A stretch of DNA of 64,000 nt, taken from NCBI RefSeq assembly GCF_007858185.1, contig NZ_VFES01000016.1:107917-171916 (forward strand), given 5' to 3'. The notes beneath the pieces were generated by a model. The model saw only the letters and a list, made by a program, of their open reading frames with translations, did not search any database and was not told the DNA's origin. The DNA is from Pseudomonas grimontii (GTDB taxonomy: Bacteria; Pseudomonadota; Gammaproteobacteria; Pseudomonadales; Pseudomonadaceae). Position 1 is the first letter of the stretch; every line of letters begins with the position of its first letter. Positions 25,451-33,798 of the stretch are shown one piece after another. The position numbers and the translations under genes are program-made.

Positions 25451-28285
25451 TTGGACAAGATCCTGATTCGTGGGGCTAGAACCCACAACCTGAAGAATAT
25501 CGACCTGACCCTGCCCCGGGACAAACTGATCGTCATCACCGGCTTGTCCGGCTCCGGCAAATCGTCCCTGGCGTTCGACACGCTGTATGCCGAAGGTCAG
25601 CGGCGCTATGTGGAATCGCTGTCGGCCTATGCCCGTCAGTTCCTGTCGATGATGGAAAAGCCAGACGTCGACACCATTGAAGGCTTGTCGCCGGCGATTT
25701 CCATCGAACAAAAGTCGACCTCCCATAACCCGCGCTCTACCGTGGGCACCATCACCGAAATATACGACTACCTGCGCCTGCTGTACGCGCGGGTGGGTAT
25801 CCCCCGTTGCCCGGACCACGACATTCCGCTGGAAGCCCAGACCGTCAGCCAGATGGTCGACCTGGTGCTGGCCCAACCGGAAGGCGCCAAGCTGATGCTG
25901 CTGGCGCCGGTGATTCGCGAGCGCAAGGGCGAACATCTCTCTGTATTCGAAGAACTGCGTGCACAGGGCTTTGTGCGCGCGCGCATCAACGGCAAGCTGT
26001 ATGAGCTGGACGAAGCGCCGAAACTCGACAAGCAGAAGAAGCACTCGATTGATGTAGTGGTCGATCGCTTCAAGGTGCGGGCCGACCTGCAGCAGCGTCT
26101 GGCGGAATCGTTCGAGACCGCGTTGAAGCTGGCAGACGGTATCGCCCTGGTGGCGCCGATGGACGACGAGCCGGGCGAAGAGATCATCTTCTCCGCGCGC
26201 TTTGCCTGCCCGATCTGTGGCCATGCCATCAGCGAGCTGGAACCCAAGCTGTTCTCCTTCAACAACCCGGCCGGTGCCTGCCCGACCTGCGACGGCCTGG
26301 GCGTGAAGCAATTCTTCGACATCAAGCGCCTGGTTAACGGGGAGCTGACATTGGCGGAGGGCGCGATACGCGGCTGGGACAGGCGTAACGTCTACTACTT
26401 CCAGATGCTCGGGTCGTTGGCGTCCCACTACAAGTTCAGCCTTGAAGTGCCATTCAACCAACTGCCGGCAGAACAGCAGAAAGTCATCCTCAATGGCAGC
26501 GGTTCGCAGAACGTCGACTTCAAGTACCTGAACGACCGTGGCGACATCGTCAAGCGCTCCCACCCGTTCGAAGGCATCGTGCCGAACCTGGAGCGGCGCT
26601 ACCGTGAGACTGAATCGGCGAGCGTGCGAGAAGAGCTGGCGAAATTCCTCAGCACCCAACCGTGCCCGGATTGCCGGGGCACTCGCCTGCGTCGTGAAGC
26701 ACGGCATGTGTGGGTCGGCGAGAAAACCTTGCCCGCGGTAACCAACCTACCAATTGGCGATGCCTGTGAATACTTCGGCGTACTGAAGCTGACCGGGCGC
26801 CGTGGGGAAATTGCCGACAAGATCCTCAAGGAAATTCGCGAGCGCTTGCAGTTCCTGGTTAACGTGGGCTTGGATTATCTATCCCTGGACCGCAGCGCCG
26901 ACACCTTGTCGGGCGGTGAAGCGCAGCGCATTCGCCTGGCCAGCCAGATCGGTGCCGGCCTGGTGGGGGTGTTGTACATCCTCGATGAGCCTTCGATTGG
27001 CTTGCACCAGCGCGATAACGATCGCCTGCTGGGCACGTTGAAACACCTGCGGGACATCGGCAACACGGTGATTGTGGTCGAGCACGATGAAGACGCGATT
27101 CGCCTGGCGGACTACGTGGTCGACATTGGTCCAGGCGCCGGCGTGCATGGTGGGCATATTGTCGCCGAAGGCACGCCTGCCGAGGTAATGGCACATCCCG
27201 ACTCGTTGACCGGCAAGTACCTGTCCGGCCGCGTGAAGATCGCAGTGCCAGCCAAGCGCACACCGCGCAACAAGAAGATGGCATTGCACCTCAAGGGCGC
27301 GCGCGGCAACAATTTACGCAATGTAGACCTGGAAATCCCCCTGGGCCTGCTGACCTGCGTGACTGGTGTTTCCGGCTCTGGCAAGTCGACGCTGATCAAC
27401 AACACGCTGTTCCCCTTGAGTGCCACCGCCTTGAACGGCGCGACCACCCTGGAAGCTGCAGCGCACGACAGCATCAAGGGCTTGGAACACCTGGACAAGG
27501 TGGTCGATATCGACCAGAGCCCGATTGGCCGCACACCGCGCTCCAACCCCGCGACCTATACCGGGTTGTTCACGCCGATTCGCGAGCTGTTCGCCGGCGT
27601 GCCGGAATCCCGTTCTCGGGGCTACGGGCCTGGCCGGTTCTCATTCAACGTCAAGGGTGGGCGCTGTGAAGCATGCCAGGGCGATGGCCTGATCAAGGTG
27701 GAGATGCACTTCCTGCCGGACATCTACGTGCCGTGCGATGTGTGCAAGAGCAAGCGTTATAACCGCGAAACCCTGGAGATCAAGTACAAGGGCAAGAGCA
27801 TCCACGAAACCCTTGAAATGACCATCGAGGAAGCCCGGGTGTTCTTCGATGCGGTTCCGGCGTTGGCGCGCAAGCTGCAAACGCTGATGGATGTGGGCCT
27901 GTCGTATATCAAGCTGGGGCAGTCGGCGACGACGTTGTCCGGGGGTGAGGCGCAGCGGGTGAAGCTGTCTCGCGAGCTGTCCAAGCGTGATACTGGCAAG
28001 ACCCTGTACATCCTCGATGAGCCGACCACGGGCCTGCACTTCGCGGATATTCAACAGTTGCTGGACGTGCTGCACCGCTTGCGAGACCACGGCAACACCG
28101 TGGTGGTGATCGAGCACAACCTCGATGTGATCAAGACCGCCGATTGGCTGGTCGATCTAGGGCCGGAAGGCGGATCCAAGGGCGGCCAGATCATTGCAGT
28201 AGGTACACCGGAGCAGGTCTCCGAGATGCCGCAGTCGCATACTGGTTACTACTTGAAACCACTGCTGGCGCGCGACCGGGCCTGA
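25451..28285 (+). CDS. uvrA: UvrABC excinuclease subunit A
   Basis: A 944-residue UvrA, the usual length. Two ABC ATPase modules are visible: Walker A GLSGSGKSS near residue 31 and GVSGSGKST near 640, with LSGGEAQRIRL and LSGGEAQRVKL signatures. Zinc-finger cysteines are in CPICGH...CPTCDG and CEACQGDG...CDVCKSK. It finds bulky DNA lesions and loads UvrB. The start is TTG at 25451, giving the standard MDKILIRGARTHNLKNID; GAGG lies five bases upstream. An open frame reaching back to 25175 runs over the divergent MFS gene and is not used. Confidence 0.96.
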   Translation: MDKILIRGARTHNLKNIDLTLPRDKLIVITGLSGSGKSSLAFDTLYAEGQRRYVESLSAYARQFLSMMEKPDVDTIEGLSPAISIEQKSTSHNPRSTVGTITEIYDYLRLLYARVGIPRCPDHDIPLEAQTVSQMVDLVLAQPEGAKLMLLAPVIRERKGEHLSVFEELRAQGFVRARINGKLYELDEAPKLDKQKKHSIDVVVDRFKVRADLQQRLAESFETALKLADGIALVAPMDDEPGEEIIFSARFACPICGHAISELEPKLFSFNNPAGACPTCDGLGVKQFFDIKRLVNGELTLAEGAIRGWDRRNVYYFQMLGSLASHYKFSLEVPFNQLPAEQQKVILNGSGSQNVDFKYLNDRGDIVKRSHPFEGIVPNLERRYRETESASVREELAKFLSTQPCPDCRGTRLRREARHVWVGEKTLPAVTNLPIGDACEYFGVLKLTGRRGEIADKILKEIRERLQFLVNVGLDYLSLDRSADTLSGGEAQRIRLASQIGAGLVGVLYILDEPSIGLHQRDNDRLLGTLKHLRDIGNTVIVVEHDEDAIRLADYVVDIGPGAGVHGGHIVAEGTPAEVMAHPDSLTGKYLSGRVKIAVPAKRTPRNKKMALHLKGARGNNLRNVDLEIPLGLLTCVTGVSGSGKSTLINNTLFPLSATALNGATTLEAAAHDSIKGLEHLDKVVDIDQSPIGRTPRSNPATYTGLFTPIRELFAGVPESRSRGYGPGRFSFNVKGGRCEACQGDGLIKVEMHFLPDIYVPCDVCKSKRYNRETLEIKYKGKSIHETLEMTIEEARVFFDAVPALARKLQTLMDVGLSYIKLGQSATTLSGGEAQRVKLSRELSKRDTGKTLYILDEPTTGLHFADIQQLLDVLHRLRDHGNTVVVIEHNLDVIKTADWLVDLGPEGGSKGGQIIAVGTPEQVSEMPQSHTGYYLKPLLARDRA

Positions 28286-28300
28286 TTTATCAGGCCCAAT

Positions 28301-28340
28301 AAAAAGCCCCTTTCACTACTGAGGTGACAGGGGCTTTTTT
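28301..28340. terminator. Bidirectional terminator between uvrA and ftnA
   Basis: AAAAAGCCCCT and AGGGGCTTTTTT flank a short loop, giving A and U runs on both sides of the stem. It lies 15 bases after uvrA and 11 bases after the ftnA stop, so it can serve both converging genes. Confidence 0.92.
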
Positions 28341-28351
28341 GTAGCCGGAAA

Positions 28352-28816
28352 TCAGAACTGCGATTGCAGGTAATTCTCCAGCCCCACCAATTTGATCAGG
28401 CCCAACTGCTTTTCCAGCCAGTAGGTGTGATCTTCTTCGGTATCGTTCAACTGCACGCGCAGGATTTCCCGCGTGACGAAGTCGCTGTGCTGCTCGCAGA
28501 GTTCGATTCCCTTGCAGAGCGCGGCACGCACCTTGTACTCAAGACGAAGATCGGCTGCAAGCATGTCAGGTACGCTGGTGCCCACGTCCAGATCGTCGGG
28601 ACGCATACGTGGCGTGCCTTCGAGCATCAGGATACGGCGCATCAGCGCATCGGCGTGCTGTGCCTCTTCTTCCATTTCGTGGTTAATACGCTCGTAGAGT
28701 TCGGTAAAACCCCAGTCTTCGTACATGCGCGAGTGGATGAAATATTGGTCACGAGCCGCCAGTTCGCCCGTCAGCAACGTGTTGAGGTAATCGATTACGT
28801 CGGGGTGACCTTGCAT
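28352..28816 (-). CDS. ftnA: Bacterial ferritin FtnA (formerly BfrA), lacking the heme-ligand Met
   Basis: A 154-residue four-helix ferritin-like protein, MQGHPDVIDYLNTLLTGEL. Ferroxidase ligands Glu18, Glu51, His54, Glu127 and His130 are present. Position 52, the heme-ligand Met of true bacterioferritins such as E. coli Bfr, is Ala. This matches the P. aeruginosa PA4235 product, shown to be a heme-free ferritin (FtnA) rather than Bfr. It stores iron in a 24-mer shell. The start at 28816 gives the family length; an open upstream extension lacks support. It lies beside katA, as in P. aeruginosa, where ferritin iron is linked to catalase assembly. Confidence 0.93.
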   Translation of the reverse strand: MQGHPDVIDYLNTLLTGELAARDQYFIHSRMYEDWGFTELYERINHEMEEEAQHADALMRRILMLEGTPRMRPDDLDVGTSVPDMLAADLRLEYKVRAALCKGIELCEQHSDFVTREILRVQLNDTEEDHTYWLEKQLGLIKLVGLENYLQSQF

Positions 28817-28926
28817 CGCCCTACATCTCCCTGCTTGAAAGTCTGTAGTTTGAACCATGATGACTCGGAGGTCACGGGACTAACGGCAGAAAAGTGAAGA
28901 TTTCCGGAGAAAAGTAGCTGAAATAA

Positions 28927-28954
28927 CGCAAAAACCGCCCAAATGAGGGCGGTT
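28927..28954 (-). terminator. Terminator of katA
   Basis: On the minus strand AACCGCCC, loop, GGGCGGTTTTTGCG forms a clean stem with a U run, shortly after the katA stop codon. Confidence 0.88.
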
Positions 28955-28971
28955 CTGCTTATCGTTTAGAG

Positions 28972-30420
28972 TCAGTTAAGCGATACACCGAGTGCCTTTG
29001 CGATTGTTTCTCCATAAGCAGGATCTGCCTTGTAGAAGTGCTGCAATTGACGCTGGACCACATCACTGGAAACTCCGCCCATTGCCCCCGCGATATTGCT
29101 GGTGAGCAATGCCTTCTGCTCATCGCTCATCAAGCGGAACAGCGCACCGGCGTGGCTGTAGTAGTCGGTGTCTTCACGGTGATCGTAACGATCAGCTGCA
29201 CCGCTCAAAGCTAACGCTGGCTCGGCGTACTGAGGCGCTTGCTTTGGTGCTTCGGCGTAGCTGTTCGGTTCGTAGTTCGGAGTCGCTCCACCATTACTGC
29301 CAAATGCCATCGAACCATCACGCTGGTAGCTGTTCACCGGGCTGCGCGGAGCATTCACCGGCAGCTGCTGGTGGTTGGTACCCACGCGGTAGCGGTGGGC
29401 ATCTGCGTAAGCGAATACGCGACCTTGGAGCATACGGTCTGGCGACAAGCCAACGCCTGGAACCATGTTGCTTGGGCCGAACGCTGCCTGCTCCACTTCA
29501 GCGAAGTAGTTCTGCGGGTTACGGTTAAGCTCCAACTCGCCGACTTCAATTAACGGGAACTCTTTCTGTGACCAAGTTTTGGTCACATCAAACGGATTCT
29601 CGTAATGAGCATTCGCCTGGGCCTCGGTCATGATCTGGATGCAAACCCGCCATTTCGGGAAGTCACCACGCTCGATCGCACCAAACAGATCACGCTGGGC
29701 ATAGTCAGGATCGGTACCGGCCAAGCGCGCAGCCTCAGCCGGCGCCAGGTTCTTGATGCCTTGCTTGGTCTTGTAGTGCCACTTCACCCAGTGCCGCTCG
29801 CCATTGGCGTTAATCAAGCTGTAGGTGTGACTGCCAAAGCCGTGCATATGACGGTAGCCATCGGGAATACCACGGTCCGAAAACAGGATGGTGACCTGGT
29901 GCAGCGCCTCTGGAGAGTGCGACCAGAAGTCCCACATCATTTGCGCGCTTTTCAGGTTGCTTTGCGGCAAGCGCTTTTGAGTGTGGATGAAATCCGGGAA
30001 TTTCAACGGATCGCGTATGAAGAACACCGGTGTGTTGTTACCCACGATGTCCCAATTGCCTTCTTCGGTGTAGAACTTCAAGGCAAAACCACGGGGATCG
30101 CGCTCAGTGTCTGCAGAACCACGCTCACCGCCCACAGTGGAAAAGCGCAGGAACGTTGGAGTTTGCTTACCGACGGACTCGAACAACTTGGCGCTGGTGT
30201 ACTGGGTGATGTCCCGAGTAACCGTGAAGGTGCCGTAGGCACCCGACCCTTTGGCGTGCACGCGACGCTCAGGGATGTTTTCACGGTTGAAATGGGCAAG
30301 CTTCTCGATCAGGTGAAAATCGTCAAGAAGCAGCGGGCCGCGCGGGCCGGCTGAACGGGAATTCTGGTTGTCCGCAACGGGAGCGCCGCTGGCGGTGGTA
30401 AGGATTTTATTCTGGCTCAT
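28972..30420 (-). CDS. katA: Monofunctional heme catalase KatA
   Basis: A 482-residue clade 3 small-subunit catalase that dismutates H2O2. The distal His lies in RRVHAKGSGAYGTF, the distal Asn in NWDIVGNNTPVFF, and the proximal Tyr in the heme-binding stretch GRVFAYADAHRYRVG. No signal peptide is seen. The ATG at 30420 is preferred over a TTG two codons earlier; GAGGGAA lies upstream. A candidate OxyR site is at 30503-30539. The adjacent ferritin gene fits a joint role in iron and peroxide defence, as for KatA in P. aeruginosa. Confidence 0.96.
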   Translation of the reverse strand: MSQNKILTTASGAPVADNQNSRSAGPRGPLLLDDFHLIEKLAHFNRENIPERRVHAKGSGAYGTFTVTRDITQYTSAKLFESVGKQTPTFLRFSTVGGERGSADTERDPRGFALKFYTEEGNWDIVGNNTPVFFIRDPLKFPDFIHTQKRLPQSNLKSAQMMWDFWSHSPEALHQVTILFSDRGIPDGYRHMHGFGSHTYSLINANGERHWVKWHYKTKQGIKNLAPAEAARLAGTDPDYAQRDLFGAIERGDFPKWRVCIQIMTEAQANAHYENPFDVTKTWSQKEFPLIEVGELELNRNPQNYFAEVEQAAFGPSNMVPGVGLSPDRMLQGRVFAYADAHRYRVGTNHQQLPVNAPRSPVNSYQRDGSMAFGSNGGATPNYEPNSYAEAPKQAPQYAEPALALSGAADRYDHREDTDYYSHAGALFRLMSDEQKALLTSNIAGAMGGVSSDVVQRQLQHFYKADPAYGETIAKALGVSLN

Positions 30421-30502
30421 GCTCAATTTCCCTCAGGTCGGACTTGGAACTGCCGGCTAATCGGCTTGGGGGGAGTATTGACCATCAACATGACACCTAC
30501 AA

Positions 30503-30539
30503 ATTCATTAAATCGTAAGTCCCAATAGAAAATAACTAC
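30503..30539 (-). promoter_or_regulatory. Candidate OxyR-binding region upstream of katA
   Basis: ATAG-N7-CTAC at 30525-30539 agrees with the OxyR half-motif ATAG-N7-CTAT in 7 of 8 fixed bases. Seven bases away, a weaker second half at 30503-30517 keeps the inner T and A positions. The site is about 85-120 bases upstream of the katA ATG. OxyR control of katA is established in Pseudomonas; this location is inferred from sequence reading only. Confidence 0.35.
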
Positions 30540-30612
30540 CAACACCCTTGTGCACATAGTGCCGAGCGTTGCCGGTGGACGCTTGTACAAATCGCGCTTT
30601 TGTTACGCGCAC

Positions 30613-30640
30613 AAAAAACCGGGCACTAGGCCCGGTTCTT
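30613..30640 (-). terminator. Terminator of the alpha (rpsM-rplQ) operon
   Basis: On the minus strand AACCGGGCC, loop, GCCCGGTTTTTTGTG makes a strong stem with a U run, starting 17 bases after the rplQ stop. Confidence 0.92.
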
Positions 30641-30657
30641 CGTTACAGCTTGTCGTC

Positions 30658-31044
30658 TTACTCGGCGCTTACAGCTTCGCCGGCAGTAGCACGATCAACC
30701 AACTCGACGTACGCCATAGGCGCGTTGTCGCCAGCGCGGAAACCGCACTTGAGGATGCGCAGGTAGCCACCCTCACGGGTAGCGTAACGCTTGCCCAGGT
30801 CGTTGAAGAGCTTACCAACGATAGCTTTCGAACGAGTACGGTCGAAAGCCAGACGGCGGTTAGCCAGGCTGTCTGTCTTAGCCAAAGTGATCAGCGGCTC
30901 AGCAACGCGACGCAGTTCTTTAGCTTTCGGCAGTGTAGTTTTGATCAGCTCGTGCTCGAACAGCGACACCGCCATGTTTTGAAACATGGCCTTGCGGTGC
31001 GAGCTGGTACGGCTCAGGTGACGACCACTTTTACGATGACGCAT
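30658..31044 (-). CDS. rplQ: 50S ribosomal protein L17
   Basis: A 128-residue protein, [20 protein letters not shown], a perfect L17 N-terminus. It binds 23S rRNA near the peptide exit tunnel. The C-terminus ends in a small acidic tail (AGEAVSAE). It is the last gene of the alpha operon, 41 bases after rpoA, and is followed directly by the operon terminator. Confidence 0.98.
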
Positions 31045-31085
31045 GGTTCATTCCTTACCAAACTCACGTTCGGTGATTACGACGA

Positions 31086-32087
31086 TCAGGCAGTCGCCTT
31101 GTCGTCCTTCTTAAGACTTGCAGGCGGCCAGTTGTCGAGGCGCATGCCGAGGGACAGACCGCGGGAGGCCAGAACGTCCTTGATTTCAGTCAAGGATTTC
31201 TTGCCCAGGTTCGGAGTCTTCAACAGTTCTACTTCGGTACGCTGAATCAGGTCACCGATGTAGTAAATGTTTTCCGCCTTAAGGCAGTTAGCCGAACGTA
31301 CAGTCAGTTCCAGATCGTCAACCGGGCGAAGCAGGATCGGATCGATCTCGTCTTCTTGCTCGATTACCACTGGTTCGCTGTCACCCTTGAGGTCGACGAA
31401 CGCAGCCAACTGCTGTTGCAGAATGGTTGCAGCACGGCGGATAGCCTCTTCAGGATCCAGAGTACCGTTGGTTTCCAGATCAATAACCAGCTTGTCCAGG
31501 TTAGTACGCTGCTCGACACGGGCGTTTTCCACCACGTATGCGATACGGCGAACCGGGCTGAACGAAGAGTCAAGCTGCAAACGACCAATGCTGCGGCTTT
31601 CGTCTTCATCGCTCTGACGCGAGTCGGCCGGTTCATAACCACGACCACGAGCTACGGTGAGCTTCATGTTCAGGGCGCCGTTAGACGCCAGGTTAGCGAT
31701 TACGTGATCGGGGTTAACGATCTCGACATCATGATCCAGCTGAATATCGGCAGCGGTAACCACCCCCGAACCCTTCTTCGACAAGGTCAGCGTAACTTCG
31801 TCACGGCCGTGCAGCTTGATAGCCAGACCTTTAAGGTTCAACAGGATTTCAATTACGTCTTCCTGTACACCTTCGATGGCGCTGTACTCGTGGAGCACAC
31901 CGTCAATCTCGGCCTCGACTACTGCACAGCCGGGCATTGAGGACAACAGGATGCGGCGCAGCGCGTTGCCCAGGGTGTGGCCAAAACCACGCTCGAGAGG
32001 CTCGAGAGTGATCTTGGCGCGGGTTGGACTGACAACCTGCACATCAATGTGGCGGGGTGTCAGGAACTCATTTACCGAAATCTGCAT
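31086..32087 (-). CDS. rpoA: RNA polymerase subunit alpha
   Basis: A 333-residue alpha subunit. The N-terminal dimerisation domain (1-235) carries GFGHTLGNALRRILLSSMPG, which nucleates beta and beta' assembly. The C-terminal domain (about 250-320) has TVRSANCLKAENIYYIGDL and LGKKSLTEIKDVLASRG, which contain the UP-element and activator contacts corresponding to R265, N268 and K298. It is cotranscribed between rpsD and rplQ in the alpha operon. Confidence 0.98.
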   Translation of the reverse strand: MQISVNEFLTPRHIDVQVVSPTRAKITLEPLERGFGHTLGNALRRILLSSMPGCAVVEAEIDGVLHEYSAIEGVQEDVIEILLNLKGLAIKLHGRDEVTLTLSKKGSGVVTAADIQLDHDVEIVNPDHVIANLASNGALNMKLTVARGRGYEPADSRQSDEDESRSIGRLQLDSSFSPVRRIAYVVENARVEQRTNLDKLVIDLETNGTLDPEEAIRRAATILQQQLAAFVDLKGDSEPVVIEQEDEIDPILLRPVDDLELTVRSANCLKAENIYYIGDLIQRTEVELLKTPNLGKKSLTEIKDVLASRGLSLGMRLDNWPPASLKKDDKATA

Positions 32088-32109
32088 GGATGCACCTATT
32101 TTCTAGCCC

Positions 32110-32730
32110 TTACTTGGAGTAGAGCTCGACAATCAGGCTTTCGTTGATGTCGGCGGACAGATCACTGCGAGCAGGAACGTTCTTGAAAACGCCCGACTTC
32201 TTCTCAGTGTCTACTTCTACCCATTCTACGCGGCCACGTTGGGCACACAGATCGAGAGCTTGGACAATGCGAAGTTGGTTTTTTGCTTTCTCGCGAACTG
32301 CGACCACGTCACCAGCACGAACCTGATAAGACGGAACGTTTACGGTCTGACCGTTAACGCTGATCGACTTGTGCGATACCAGCTGACGGGATTCGGCACG
32401 AGTCGAACCAAAGCCCATACGGTATACAACGTTGTCCAGACGGCATTCGAGCAGTTGCAGCAGGTTTTCACCGGTTGCACCTTTCTTGCCAGCAGCTTCT
32501 TTGTAGTAGCCGCTGAACTGACGTTCGAGAACGCCGTAGATACGACGGACCTTCTGCTTTTCACGCAGTTGGGTGCCGTAATCGGACTGGCGACCGCGGC
32601 GTTGGCCGTGGATACCAGGTGCTGCTTCAATGTTGCACTTCGATTCGATCGCGCGCACGCCGCTCTTCAGGAAGAGATCGGTGCCTTCGCGACGAGCGAG
32701 TTTGCATTTTGGACCAATGTAACGAGCCAT
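32110..32730 (-). CDS. rpsD: 30S ribosomal protein S4
   Basis: A 206-residue S4, a primary 16S rRNA-binding protein. The S4 RNA-binding fold lies in the second half (LECRLDNVVYRMGFGSTRAE). Few cysteines are present in the N-terminal region, so this is the zinc-independent form. In E. coli S4 represses translation of this operon by binding a pseudoknot near rpsM; whether the rpmJ-rpsM gap here plays that role is not shown. Confidence 0.97.
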   Translation of the reverse strand: MARYIGPKCKLARREGTDLFLKSGVRAIESKCNIEAAPGIHGQRRGRQSDYGTQLREKQKVRRIYGVLERQFSGYYKEAAGKKGATGENLLQLLECRLDNVVYRMGFGSTRAESRQLVSHKSISVNGQTVNVPSYQVRAGDVVAVREKAKNQLRIVQALDLCAQRGRVEWVEVDTEKKSGVFKNVPARSDLSADINESLIVELYSK

Positions 32731-32748
32731 TCTTTACAATCTCCTGGA

Positions 32749-33138
32749 TTACACGCGGCGCTTCTTCGGCGGACGGCACCCGTTGTGCGGGATTGGCGTC
32801 ACGTCGGTGATGCTGGCGATCTTATAGCCACAGCCGTTCAAAGCACGGACAGCAGACTCACGACCTGGGCCTGGACCTTTGACGTTAACGTCGAGGTTTT
32901 TCAGGCCATATTCCAGCGCAGCTTGACCAGCACGTTCAGCAGCTACTTGAGCAGCAAACGGAGTGGACTTGCGGGAACCGCGGAAACCCGAACCACCGGA
33001 GGTAGCCCAAGAAAGCGCGTTACCTTGACGGTCGGTGATGGTCACGATGGTGTTGTTAAAAGATGCATGGATGTGGGCGATGCCATCAACCACTGTCTTT
33101 TTAACTTTTTTACGAGGACGAGCAGCAGGTTTTGCCAT
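32749..33138 (-). CDS. rpsK: 30S ribosomal protein S11
   Basis: A 129-residue S11 (MAKPAARPRKKVKKTVVDGI) ending in the conserved basic tail DVTPIPHNGCRPPKKRRV. It sits on the 30S platform next to mRNA at the E site. It lies between rpsM and rpsD in the alpha operon, with an 18-base gap to rpsD. Confidence 0.97.
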   Translation of the reverse strand: MAKPAARPRKKVKKTVVDGIAHIHASFNNTIVTITDRQGNALSWATSGGSGFRGSRKSTPFAAQVAAERAGQAALEYGLKNLDVNVKGPGPGRESAVRALNGCGYKIASITDVTPIPHNGCRPPKKRRV

Positions 33139-33168
33139 GATAATTTTCCTGTCGATTCGCTGGGGCGA

Positions 33169-33525
33169 TTACTTGCGGATCGGCTTACGCGGACCTTTAC
33201 GGGTACGCGCGTTAGTCTTGGTACGCTGACCGCGTACTGGAAGACCACGACGATGACGCAGACCGCGATAGCAACCGAGGTCCATCAAACGCTTGATTTT
33301 CATGTTGATTTCGCGACGCAGGTCACCTTCAGTGGTGAACTTCGCCACTTCGCCACGCAGCAATTCAATCTGCTCGTCGCTCAGATCCTTGATCTTAGCG
33401 GCTGGGTTTACCCCAGCAACTGCGCAAATTTTCTGCGCAGTAGTGCGACCAACACCATAGATGTAGGTCAGCGAGATAACAGTGTGCTTGTTATCTGGAA
33501 TGTTAACGCCTGCAATACGGGCCAT
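33169..33525 (-). CDS. rpsM: 30S ribosomal protein S13
   Basis: A 118-residue S13, MARIAGVNIPDNKHTVISL, with the helix-two-turn-helix region and a basic C-terminal tail (GQRTKTNARTRKGPRKPIRK) that reaches the P-site tRNA. It is in the 30S head and forms bridges to the 50S. First gene of the alpha operon; a hairpin lies in the 129-base gap upstream. Confidence 0.97.
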   Translation of the reverse strand: MARIAGVNIPDNKHTVISLTYIYGVGRTTAQKICAVAGVNPAAKIKDLSDEQIELLRGEVAKFTTEGDLRREINMKIKRLMDLGCYRGLRHRRGLPVRGQRTKTNARTRKGPRKPIRK

Positions 33526-33613
33526 TCAGTGGGACTCCAATTGACAGCTACCTACGCCCCGGAAGCCAAGAAATAGGGCGCGAGATAATATCGCTGTAAT
33601 AACAAATAATCAA

Positions 33614-33637
33614 CCCGGCAGCGCACTAGCTGCCGGG
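33614..33637 (-). promoter_or_regulatory. Hairpin between rpmJ and rpsM
   Basis: CCCGGCAGC and GCTGCCGGG (9-bp perfect stem, six-base loop) fill the middle of the gap between the spc and alpha operons. On the minus strand it is followed by TTGATTATTTG, a weak U-rich stretch, so it could be a partial terminator at the operon border or part of an rpsM leader structure. Confidence 0.7.
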
Positions 33638-33654
33638 CTTCAAGCGGATCACAC

Positions 33655-33771
33655 TCAGCCTTGGCGCTGTTTGTGACGCGGTTCCGCGCTGCAAATTACT
33701 CGAACAACACCTTCGCGGCGAATAATCTTGCAGTTACGGCACAGCTTTTTCACCGATGCACGAACTTTCAT
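33655..33771 (-). CDS. rpmJ: 50S ribosomal protein L36 (zinc-binding form)
   Basis: A 38-residue protein, [20 protein letters not shown] and so on, ending HKQRQG. Cys11, Cys14, Cys27 and His33 form the zinc site, so this is the C+ paralogue that zinc-limited pseudomonads can replace by a C- copy elsewhere. It follows secY by 27 bases and is the last gene of the spc operon. Confidence 0.97.
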
Positions 33772-33798
33772 CACCAACTCCTCGAACCTTATGGGTAC

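Noticed and set aside
28817..28858. Fourteen-residue extension of the ferritin gene
   Set aside because: Family length and conserved start MQGHPDVIDYL point to 28816.
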